Shown piece by piece: positions 52,959 through 60,806 of a stretch of 64,000 bases of DNA (position 1 is the stretch's first letter; every line of letters starts with the position of its first letter). The notes beneath the pieces were generated by a model. The model saw only the letters and a program-made list of their open reading frames with translations, had not been told where the DNA came from and did not search any database. The translations under genes and the position numbers were made by a program. This stretch comes from Rhodopirellula sp. P2 (lineage in GTDB: Bacteria; Planctomycetota; Planctomycetia; Pirellulales; Pirellulaceae), in contig NZ_CP118225.1 of assembly GCF_028768465.1 (NCBI RefSeq), forward strand, positions 1,407,001-1,471,000, in the 5' to 3' direction.

Positions 52959-55900
52959 ATGCAGCCATTGATACTTTTGACGAACTTTGCCAAGGCGACT
53001 TTCACGCGGCAGACGGCGTTCAACCGTCGCTGGGGTGTTTGGTGCTTGGCGCTGTTGTGTCTTTGTTGCTGGATCGGCTGCAAACCATCCACACCGGCCA
53101 ATCCGGTCGTTCCGAAGGGGGAACCCAGGTCCGTCGTCAACGAACCGTTGAGCCTACGAGAACAGATTGCTCAGCAGGTTCGAGATGGTCGACCAGCGGA
53201 AGCGATCAAGTTGTTGGATGAGTTGATTGCAACCAAACCAGCCGACGAAATCGCACTCGCATCGCAGGCTGCCAGCCTGGCTTTTGAAGCTGGCGATGCG
53301 AGCGAAGCGATGAGGCGGCTACGGGAGTGGATCCAGGCTCATCCTCAGAACGTCGAGTTGCGACGAGACTACGCCGGTTTGCTGGCTCAGCGCGGATACC
53401 GCTTTGATGCCAACGAGCAATATCGATTGCTAGCGGGACGTGTTGTTTTGAGTCCTCCTGAATTGATTGGGTTGATCTACCCGCATCGGCCTCAGGTCAA
53501 TTTTGAATCCAAGCCGGACATTGCTGACCGAGACGCGGTGGCTCGCAAAGGAGTGTTGAGCGTTGTCGCCGCGCTTCGCAGTCGTGGCGATTTGCAGGAA
53601 GCCATCGATGTGTTGACGACCAGTGACGAAGTCAAACGCAATGATCCCGCCGCCGTCGCGATGCTCGGTTGGTTGTATGCCTCGGCTCAGCAAGAATCCC
53701 GTTGGATTGATTGGGCGATTGTGACGGACGCCAAACGGCTTCGTCGTTATCCGGCCTTTTGGTTGTCATGGGGCACCGCCATGCGCGATCGAGTGCTCTC
53801 ATCGCAAACGGACCTGAAGCAAGCAGATCTCCGCCGCCGAAACGACTTTGCCGCTCGTTGTTTCTTAGAAGCGATTCGTCGCGAACCGCACAGCCAAGTC
53901 GCATGGGACAGCCTGTCTGCCACATTGGAAGTTTTGGACGCTGAGTCGAAGGCAGGATCCGCGAGTGAAGGTTCGCTCGAGGATTCTCGCGAACGTCTCA
54001 GCGAGCGACTGCTGCAATTGGACGAGACTCAGTGGCTCGCCAATCAACTTTGGAATGCACAATCCAATCCGCTGTCTGCAGAGGAGCAAGCGGAGATGTT
54101 CGACCGTTTGGCGGACATGCTTTGGAAGCAAGGTTGTCTCGGGGAATCGCTGGGGTGGAAAACGCTTTTGGCGTCCATGCATCCGATCAAGGATTGGAGC
54201 ACGCTCAGGCGAACAACGCAGGAAACGTTCACGAAACATCCCCAAGGGATCGACGAGCGAGTTTTGCTGGTGGGATTGGAGCCCAAGCAGTTTGCGGATC
54301 AAAGTTCCGTGTGGATGGAAGCACTCGCCAGGCGATCACGCGGCGAAACTCCGGCCGACAAAGCACCGCCAACCAGCATCGAATCGACCCAGGCTCGTTT
54401 AGTGAACGTGGCGTCGGAGGTAGGCATCCATTTTCAATGGTTCAATGCGATCGCTCCAGTCGAGTCGGAATTTCGACTGCATGAGCCACTGGGTGGCGGG
54501 GTGGCTTGTTTGGATTTCGATGCGGATGGACGAATTGACTTTTACTTCAACCAAGCCGCCGGGGAGGCAACCACGCATTCGGGTGTGAAGCCCAATGCCC
54601 TGTATCGTCAATTGGATGGAAAGTTTACCGACGTCGTGATGGCGTCGATGAGCGATGATCGCGGGTACGGGCATGGGGTGACCGCCGGCGATTGGAACCA
54701 GGATGGATGGCCGGATCTGTTGTTGGCGAACTTTGGCGAAAACGTTTTGTTGATCAACCAAGCCGATGGGACGTTTCAAAAACGGCTTGTCTCCGACTTG
54801 GATGGAACCGCTTCGGCGGCACCCAATGCGTTCACTCTGTCGGCCGCCATCGCAGATGTGACAGGCGATCATTTGCCGGACCTGATCTCAATTCAATACA
54901 TCGATGATCCCGAGGTGTTGAAGCCGATTGAGAGGAAACCTGATGGTTCGCCGGTGAAGCTGCCAGGGCCTCTGCACTTTCAGCCCGCTTTCAGTGAGGT
55001 GTTGGTTTCCGATGGGAAAGGGGCGGGGGAGTCTTTGCCGCTGAGCGACCAAGACCATGGTCCCAGCACGGGGATGGGATTGATGGTCGCGGACTTGGAT
55101 GCCCAGCCGGGGAATGAGATCTTTGTTTCCAACGATCAGCGGGCCAATCACTTTTGGTTCCGCACTCATGGCGAAGAAGGAATGACGGCATGGTCAAACC
55201 AAGCAGCCATTCGGGGTGTCGCGGTGGGTCCGGGAGGCGATCTGAACGCCTGCATGGGAATCGCGATGGCGGACTTCAACCGCGATCAGAAATTGGATTT
55301 GCACGTCAGCAATTTCTACGACGAATGGGCCAACCACTTTTGCCAAACGAACGCTGGGATGTTTGTCGATCGCGCGGTCGTGTTTGGTGTGGATCGGTTG
55401 ACGTCTCGCATGACGGGGTTTGGAGTGCAGGCGTTGGATTACGACAACAATGGCTGGGATGATTTGTTGGTCGCCAACGGGCACGTGGAAGACCTGAAGG
55501 ACCGCGGAACACCGTTTCAGATGAAGACGCAGTTGTTGGTCAACCGCGGCCAGCGATTGGAGGCCGCTGAAATGGACGATCCGAAAGGCGACTGGGAACG
55601 AGCACGCCTGGGCCGCGGCGTGGCAACGTGCGACTTCAATCGTGACGGCCGGTTGGATGCCGTGGTCACTTATGTGGACGCCGCCGCGGAACTGCTTCGA
55701 AACGAAACCGAGTCGGTTGGCAACTTCCTGCAACTACGGCTGATCGGCACCCAATCCGAACGTGATGCCATCGGGGCTCGCGTCGAAGTGAAAACGGGGG
55801 AGGAAGTTTGGGTTGGGATGGTCGCTGCGGGTGACGGCTACGCCTGTCGCAATGAAGCGATCCTGCATTTTGGGTTAGGCGACGTTGCCACGCTGGATTC

Positions 55901-56024
55901 GATCACCGTGCGATGGCCAACCGGGGAGGTCCAGCGTTGGGAGGCGAACGAGAGCAAGCCCATCGATGTCAATCAACGTATCGGCATCGTTGAGGGATTT
56001 GCGGGGCCGTTCGAAGATCGGTGA
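52959..56024 (+). CDS. TPR / FG-GAP / ASPIC-UnbV lipoprotein
   Basis: An exported protein of 1021 residues. The N-terminus ends in a lipobox (CCWIGC near residue 40). Residues ~65-450 are helical and TPR-like (PAEAIKLLDELIATKPADEIALASQAASLAFEAGD). From about residue 480 come FG-GAP/VCBS repeats with DxDxDG calcium loops (DFDADGRIDFYF, DWNQDGWPDLLLANFG, DFNRDQKLDLHVSNF, DYDNNGWDDLLVANG). The C-terminal ~90 residues are an ASPIC/UnbV domain ending TVRWPTGEVQRWE. This CRTAC1-like architecture is abundant in planctomycetes; no function is established. The ATG near the signal peptide was chosen over a start 54 codons upstream. Confidence 0.87.
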   Translation: MQPLILLTNFAKATFTRQTAFNRRWGVWCLALLCLCCWIGCKPSTPANPVVPKGEPRSVVNEPLSLREQIAQQVRDGRPAEAIKLLDELIATKPADEIALASQAASLAFEAGDASEAMRRLREWIQAHPQNVELRRDYAGLLAQRGYRFDANEQYRLLAGRVVLSPPELIGLIYPHRPQVNFESKPDIADRDAVARKGVLSVVAALRSRGDLQEAIDVLTTSDEVKRNDPAAVAMLGWLYASAQQESRWIDWAIVTDAKRLRRYPAFWLSWGTAMRDRVLSSQTDLKQADLRRRNDFAARCFLEAIRREPHSQVAWDSLSATLEVLDAESKAGSASEGSLEDSRERLSERLLQLDETQWLANQLWNAQSNPLSAEEQAEMFDRLADMLWKQGCLGESLGWKTLLASMHPIKDWSTLRRTTQETFTKHPQGIDERVLLVGLEPKQFADQSSVWMEALARRSRGETPADKAPPTSIESTQARLVNVASEVGIHFQWFNAIAPVESEFRLHEPLGGGVACLDFDADGRIDFYFNQAAGEATTHSGVKPNALYRQLDGKFTDVVMASMSDDRGYGHGVTAGDWNQDGWPDLLLANFGENVLLINQADGTFQKRLVSDLDGTASAAPNAFTLSAAIADVTGDHLPDLISIQYIDDPEVLKPIERKPDGSPVKLPGPLHFQPAFSEVLVSDGKGAGESLPLSDQDHGPSTGMGLMVADLDAQPGNEIFVSNDQRANHFWFRTHGEEGMTAWSNQAAIRGVAVGPGGDLNACMGIAMADFNRDQKLDLHVSNFYDEWANHFCQTNAGMFVDRAVVFGVDRLTSRMTGFGVQALDYDNNGWDDLLVANGHVEDLKDRGTPFQMKTQLLVNRGQRLEAAEMDDPKGDWERARLGRGVATCDFNRDGRLDAVVTYVDAAAELLRNETESVGNFLQLRLIGTQSERDAIGARVEVKTGEEVWVGMVAAGDGYACRNEAILHFGLGDVATLDSITVRWPTGEVQRWEANESKPIDVNQRIGIVEGFAGPFEDR

Positions 56025-56093
56025 GAGAGAACTCACTGGCTTCGATTTCGCTCGTTGAGCTGAGCTGGAAGCCAAGGCCACGGGGTCAGGCAC

Positions 56094-57044
56094 TCATTTT
56101 GCTGCGGCTTGTTCGGCCGCAAAAGCCCGCAGGGGTTTGGGCAGCGGGAATTGAACGTCTTCTTCTCGAACGACTTGCGTGTCCACGATGGCGTCGAAGT
56201 GTTTTTGCAACCATTGGATCGTGGATTGAACCACCGATTCGGGGGCGCTTGCGCCGGCAGTGATCAGCACATTGTCTTCCTCGGAAAACTGATCCACGGC
56301 GAGATCTTGTGGGCCGTCGACCAGCATCGCACGTTTGCCTTGTTCCGCCGCCAGTTCACGCAGTCGTTGGCTGTTGCTGCTGTTTTGGCTGCCGAGGACG
56401 ACGACCACGTTGGCATCTTCCCGCAGCAGCTTGACGGCTTCCTGTCGGTTCTGGGTCGCGTAGCAGATGTCGTCTTTGGGGGGCGAGTGAATCTCTGGGA
56501 AACGTTCGCGAAGACGGCGGATGACTCGGCCGGCATCATCGACTGACAGAGTGGTTTGGGTGAGGTAGGCCAGTTGGGTGCCCGGTTCGAATTCCAAGCG
56601 ATCGACATCGGCTTCGTCCTCGACCAACACGATCGCTTCGGGAGCTTCGCCCATGGTGCCGAGCACTTCATCGTGGCCTTCGTGCCCGATCAAGATGATG
56701 GTGTAACCCGCCTTGGCATACTTGATCGCTTCCAGGTGAACCTTGGTGACCAAGGGGCAGGTCGCATCGAGTGCGTGCAGCTTGCGAGCTTGAGCGGCCT
56801 TGCGAATTTCGGGCGAAACACCGTGAGCGGAGAACAGCAGCACGCCACCTTCCGGGACTTCTTCGATGGTATCGACGAAGACGGCTCCTTTTTCAAGGAA
56901 AGTCTTGACCACGAACTGGTTGTGGACGATCTCGTGGTAGACATAGACCGGTGGGCCGAATTTCTGCAGCGTCAGATCCAGTGAATCAATTGCCATGTTG
57001 ACTCCAGCGCAGAAGCCTCGGGGAGCCGCCAAAATGATTTTCAT
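56094..57044 (-). CDS. ispH: 4-hydroxy-3-methylbut-2-enyl diphosphate reductase
   Basis: The last MEP-pathway enzyme: reduces HMBPP to IPP and DMAPP with a [4Fe-4S] cluster. The 316-residue product has the three cluster cysteines (Cys12 in RGFCAGV, Cys96 in DATCPLV, Cys194 in DICYATQNRQ). Substrate-binding His41, His74 and His124 are present, as is the catalytic Glu126 (GHEGHDE). It is divergent from hpnC, which uses the isoprenoid units once they are built into farnesyl diphosphate. The 131-bp gap must hold both promoters. Confidence 0.97.
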   Translation of the reverse strand: MKIILAAPRGFCAGVNMAIDSLDLTLQKFGPPVYVYHEIVHNQFVVKTFLEKGAVFVDTIEEVPEGGVLLFSAHGVSPEIRKAAQARKLHALDATCPLVTKVHLEAIKYAKAGYTIILIGHEGHDEVLGTMGEAPEAIVLVEDEADVDRLEFEPGTQLAYLTQTTLSVDDAGRVIRRLRERFPEIHSPPKDDICYATQNRQEAVKLLREDANVVVVLGSQNSSNSQRLRELAAEQGKRAMLVDGPQDLAVDQFSEEDNVLITAGASAPESVVQSTIQWLQKHFDAIVDTQVVREEDVQFPLPKPLRAFAAEQAAAK

Positions 57045-57175
57045 GGGAGTTGGATTTCTGAGTTTGCTGGGGGGCGTCAGCCATTGGACGCCGGCCGTGT
57101 TTGTTCTGGGGAGTTGGTCATCGGCTAGAATAACCGCAGAAGCCCCAAAACGTCCAACGGCTCGATCTCAGAGTT

Positions 57176-58237
57176 TTGTCCACCGACCTTCGCGGTCTGC
57201 CCCCTCCAGGTAAGTCATTGCCCTCTGTCAGCACCATCGGCCGCAAGCAGGAATCACCTTCGGGAGAAGGCTGCGCTGGGGCATCTTCCAGCAAAATCAT
57301 TCTCGGAGACGACGGGCACGACTGTTTTCGCGATGGATTGGCGGAATCACGTGCCGCGTGTCGAGCGATCGCCCGGGCCAGCCGCGAAAATTTTCTGGTG
57401 GCGACGTGTTTGTTGCCGCGAGCCTTTCGTCAGCCGTTCTACGATTTGTACGCCTTTTGTCGCACCGCCGACGATCGAGCCGATGAATCCGGGACCCCCG
57501 AAAAAGCGTTGGCGGCCCTGAGGGAGTACCGCCAAGCCGTCGCTCAGATGTACTTGGGCGAGGGAGAGGCGGGGCAGAATGAAGGCATCTTCGTGGCGCT
57601 CGCCGACACGGTGCATCGGTATTCCATCCCGCGACAATTGCTGGACGATTTGCTGGATGCGTTCACCCAGGATCAAACCACGAACCGCTACGAAGACGAG
57701 GAGCAGTTGCTCGACTATTGTCGGCGATCGGCCAATCCGGTCGGGCGGATGATCCTGCGGTTGGCGGACGCGGACTCCGATGAAAACGTTTTGGCATCCG
57801 ATGAGATCTGCACCGCTTTGCAGTTGGTGAATTTCTGGCAAGACGTTTCGCGAGATCGGTTGCTGGGGCGGGTTTACATTCCCGAAACGATCATGCAGCA
57901 GCATGGGTTTGACGGAAGTGAGATTCGTCGCGGTCTGGAACCAGGCCAAACCACACCGGTGGCGATTCGCGAAGCGATCCAGTTTCTCTGCCAGCAAACA
58001 CGCGCACGATTCCATCGAGGTTTGCCGCTTGTTGACCGCGTGCCAACTTGGCTGAGTGCTGATCTGCGATTGTTCGCCGAAGGAGGCTTGGCAACCATCG
58101 CTGCCATTGAATCCATTGAGTTCGACGTTTTGCGGATCCGGCCTGTCGTCCGCCGCTCGACCCAGATGCGGTTGCTCGGACGTGCGGTGTGGCTGCGGTG
58201 TTGGTCCGGACGTGCCCGCACGGGAGCATCACGATGA
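57176..58237 (+). CDS. hpnC: Squalene synthase-like HpnC
   Basis: A head-to-head prenyl synthase that, with HpnD and HpnE, makes squalene from farnesyl diphosphate. In the established pathway HpnC converts presqualene diphosphate to hydroxysqualene. The first Asp-rich motif is FCRTADDRADE, the second is NFWQDVSRDRLLGRVYIP, with the YxxxxF(Y)xR region at LLPRAFRQPFYDLYAF. The frame has no ATG near the family N-terminus; the start is a TTG (57176), with a second TTG at 57215 possible. The stop overlaps the hpnD start (ATGA). Confidence 0.9.
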   Translation: MSTDLRGLPPPGKSLPSVSTIGRKQESPSGEGCAGASSSKIILGDDGHDCFRDGLAESRAACRAIARASRENFLVATCLLPRAFRQPFYDLYAFCRTADDRADESGTPEKALAALREYRQAVAQMYLGEGEAGQNEGIFVALADTVHRYSIPRQLLDDLLDAFTQDQTTNRYEDEEQLLDYCRRSANPVGRMILRLADADSDENVLASDEICTALQLVNFWQDVSRDRLLGRVYIPETIMQQHGFDGSEIRRGLEPGQTTPVAIREAIQFLCQQTRARFHRGLPLVDRVPTWLSADLRLFAEGGLATIAAIESIEFDVLRIRPVVRRSTQMRLLGRAVWLRCWSGRARTGASR

Positions 58238-59247
58238 CAACCGAATTCAAACAGTTGGTGTCCAGCTACGCTGCCGTGCGACGGATTTCACGTCGATCGG
58301 GGAGCAGCTTCTATCGTTCATTTTGGTTGTTGCCGCGGCAGAAACGCGACGCCATGTCGGCTTTGTATGCTTTCGCGCGAGTGACGGATGATTTGGGCGA
58401 TTGCGACGAGCCGATGGCTTTGCGGCGGAGTTGGCTGCAATGGTGGCGGCAAACCACCGCGATGAATTTGATCGGTCAGGGGAACCAACCGGTTCGATTG
58501 GCGGATGGGATGGAGAACCTTTCTCCGAATGCATCGGTGGATTTGGTTCGGCATGCGACCGACATCATGCCAGCGCTTCGTCACGCTGCGAATCGATATG
58601 AGATTCCGTCTCGCTATCTCCTGGAAATCGTGGATGGAGTGATGGCGGACCAACAAAAGAACCGGTTCGACACGTTTGAACAGTTGGAACACTACTGTTA
58701 CTTGGTGGCCTCTGCGGTGGGGATCGCCTGTCTGCACATTTGGGGATTTCGATCGCCTTTGCCGATGCAAGCTGCGGTCGACTGCGGGTTGGCGTTTCAA
58801 TTGACCAACATTCTGCGAGACGTCAGTGAAGATGCCGCTCGGGGGAGGATCTATCTGCCTCGCCAGCACTACGAGCAGCATGGTTTGGAAGAAGACGACC
58901 TGTTGAATCCACGCCGGGATGCGCGGTTGCGTTGTTTGTTGCTGGATGAAACACGTCGCGCGGCAGAGTTGTTTGAATCGGGATGGCGTGTGTGGGATTC
59001 CTTGCACGACGATGGCCGTCCTATGTTCAGCATGATGTGGCGAACCTATCGAAAGCTATTGCAGCGAATCATGGATGATCCCGATGCGGTTGTTTCGCGA
59101 AGGGTTTCGTTGGGGATGCGAGATAGGATCGGGATCGTGTCCAACCATTTTGTTGGCCCTCTGTATCGACGACTTCCTGTTCCGCCGTTGGAGTTGACGA
59201 CAGTGGAAGGCCGCCGAGTGTCGACGCACGGCAATGACCCGGCATGA
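58234..59247 (+). CDS. hpnD: Presqualene diphosphate synthase HpnD
   Basis: Condenses two farnesyl diphosphates to presqualene diphosphate. The 337-residue product has the first motif ALYAFARVTDDLGD and the second NILRDVSEDAARGRIYLP, with SSFYRSFWLLPRQKRDAM upstream as in the squalene/phytoene synthase family. It overlaps hpnC and hpnE by 4 bp at each end (ATGA), so the three genes form a coupled unit. Confidence 0.92.
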   Translation: MTTEFKQLVSSYAAVRRISRRSGSSFYRSFWLLPRQKRDAMSALYAFARVTDDLGDCDEPMALRRSWLQWWRQTTAMNLIGQGNQPVRLADGMENLSPNASVDLVRHATDIMPALRHAANRYEIPSRYLLEIVDGVMADQQKNRFDTFEQLEHYCYLVASAVGIACLHIWGFRSPLPMQAAVDCGLAFQLTNILRDVSEDAARGRIYLPRQHYEQHGLEEDDLLNPRRDARLRCLLLDETRRAAELFESGWRVWDSLHDDGRPMFSMMWRTYRKLLQRIMDDPDAVVSRRVSLGMRDRIGIVSNHFVGPLYRRLPVPPLELTTVEGRRVSTHGNDPA

Positions 59248-60698
59248 CAAAACGTGTTGTTGTCATTGGAGGCGGAATCGCTGGGTTGTCAGCCGTCGAG
59301 GCGTTTTCTCGCACGCAGGCGTTTGTGCGTGGCGAGATGCAGGTCGAGTTGTTCGATTCTCGCCACCAAACCGGTGGCCGTGCGGGCTCGTTCGTGGAAC
59401 CCACCACGGGACAGACGGTGGACTATTGCCAGCACGTTGCGATGGGGTGCTGCACGACTTTGTTGGACCTGCTTCAACGCATGGAGCTGTTGTCGCACTT
59501 TCAACGGTACCAGGAACTGACGTTTTATCATCCTCAACACGGGTTCAGTCGTTTTCGTCCGAGTCCTTGGTTGCCACCGCCGTTGCACCTGGCGTCCGCG
59601 TTGTCAGCGCTCCAGCATTTGACGGGTAGCAACCGACGGCAGATTCAGTCGGCTTTGTGGCGTCTGATGCGGACCCAGGCGACCGATTTGAGCGACGTCA
59701 CGGCACTGGAATGGTTGCAAGCCAACGGCCAAAGCGAGGACACACAACAGAAGTTCTGGGATGTGATCTTGGTGAGCGCGCTGGGGGATGTTCCGCAGCG
59801 AGTGTCGATGGCTGCTGCCCGGAAGGTGATGATCGACGGATTCGCTGGTGCGAGGCATGCTAGTGACGTTTGGGTGCCCAGGCGTCCGCTGTCTGAAATC
59901 TTTGGTGAATCCTTTCGAGAGCCTTTGTCGCGACGCGGAGTTCGATTTGAACTTGGGAACGCCGTCCGTGGGTTGCGCTGGGACGATGCGAGTGCGCGTT
60001 GGATCATCGCGCGTTCGAGTGGCGAATCTCGGACCGCGGATCATGTTGTCTTGGCGACACCCTGGCATGTCAGTCGCCGCTGGTTTCCTGACTTGTGGGA
60101 GAAGCAAGCTGCGAGGGCTGCTTCGGAAAGAGATGATCTGGAAACGCCGTTTGCATCGTCACCGATCACGGGGATTCATCTCTGGCTGGATCGTTCGCTG
60201 ACTTCTCTGCCGCATGTGGTGATGGTGGGAACGTTGGCTCAGTGGTTCTTTCAGGAGCCGATCGAGCAGGCCGAGCAATCCTCACGTGCCGAAGGTGTTT
60301 ATCATCAAGTGGTCATCAGCGGGCGACACGCGGGCAGCGATTGGCCCAAAGAAAAATTGGTCACCGAAGTGGTGCGTGAGTTGTCGCAGGCGTTCCCCGA
60401 ATCAGGGACACCTGAGATTCGGAAGAGCCGCGTTGTGACGGATCCGCACGCCGTGTTTTGTGTCAGCCCGTTGACTCAGGCATGCCGTCCGGAATCAAAA
60501 ACGTCGCTTCCTGGGCTGCATTTTGCCGGGGACGCGGTCGCCACTGGATGGCCAGCGACGATGGAGGGGGCCGCCATCAGTGGTCAGATGGCGGCGAACT
60601 CCGTGATTGAGTCACTGGGGGAAGCAGGGGGAAATCAGCCCGTCGAAGCCTTCGTTGGACTGAAGCGAGGCTGGCTGGCTCGCCGATTGATTCGGTAA
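59244..60698 (+). CDS. hpnE: Hydroxysqualene dehydroxylase HpnE
   Basis: A flavoprotein of the amine-oxidase/phytoene-desaturase superfamily, 484 residues. It reduces hydroxysqualene to squalene as the last HpnCDE step. The FAD dinucleotide motif is VVVIGGGIAGLSA (residues 5-17), followed by FDSRHQTGGRAGSF. The C-terminus has the second FAD contact LPGLHFAGDAVATGWPATMEGA. Gene order hpnC-hpnD-hpnE supports the assignment over a carotenoid desaturase. Confidence 0.92.
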   Translation: MTKRVVVIGGGIAGLSAVEAFSRTQAFVRGEMQVELFDSRHQTGGRAGSFVEPTTGQTVDYCQHVAMGCCTTLLDLLQRMELLSHFQRYQELTFYHPQHGFSRFRPSPWLPPPLHLASALSALQHLTGSNRRQIQSALWRLMRTQATDLSDVTALEWLQANGQSEDTQQKFWDVILVSALGDVPQRVSMAAARKVMIDGFAGARHASDVWVPRRPLSEIFGESFREPLSRRGVRFELGNAVRGLRWDDASARWIIARSSGESRTADHVVLATPWHVSRRWFPDLWEKQAARAASERDDLETPFASSPITGIHLWLDRSLTSLPHVVMVGTLAQWFFQEPIEQAEQSSRAEGVYHQVVISGRHAGSDWPKEKLVTEVVRELSQAFPESGTPEIRKSRVVTDPHAVFCVSPLTQACRPESKTSLPGLHFAGDAVATGWPATMEGAAISGQMAANSVIESLGEAGGNQPVEAFVGLKRGWLARRLIR

Positions 60699-60806
60699 CG
60701 CGTGGTGTCAGCTGCGAGGTGTCACCGGTCAGAGGACACTTGCCAGCGTTTGCCGGGCACCTACGGTATTGGATCAGAAGAACTTATTTCATGGGAGTGA
60801 ACCATT

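Noticed and set aside
57090..57140. Sigma-70-like promoter before hpnC (TTGTTC and TAGAAT)
   Set aside because: The spacing is 19 bp and both boxes are weak; similar matches occur by chance in this composition.
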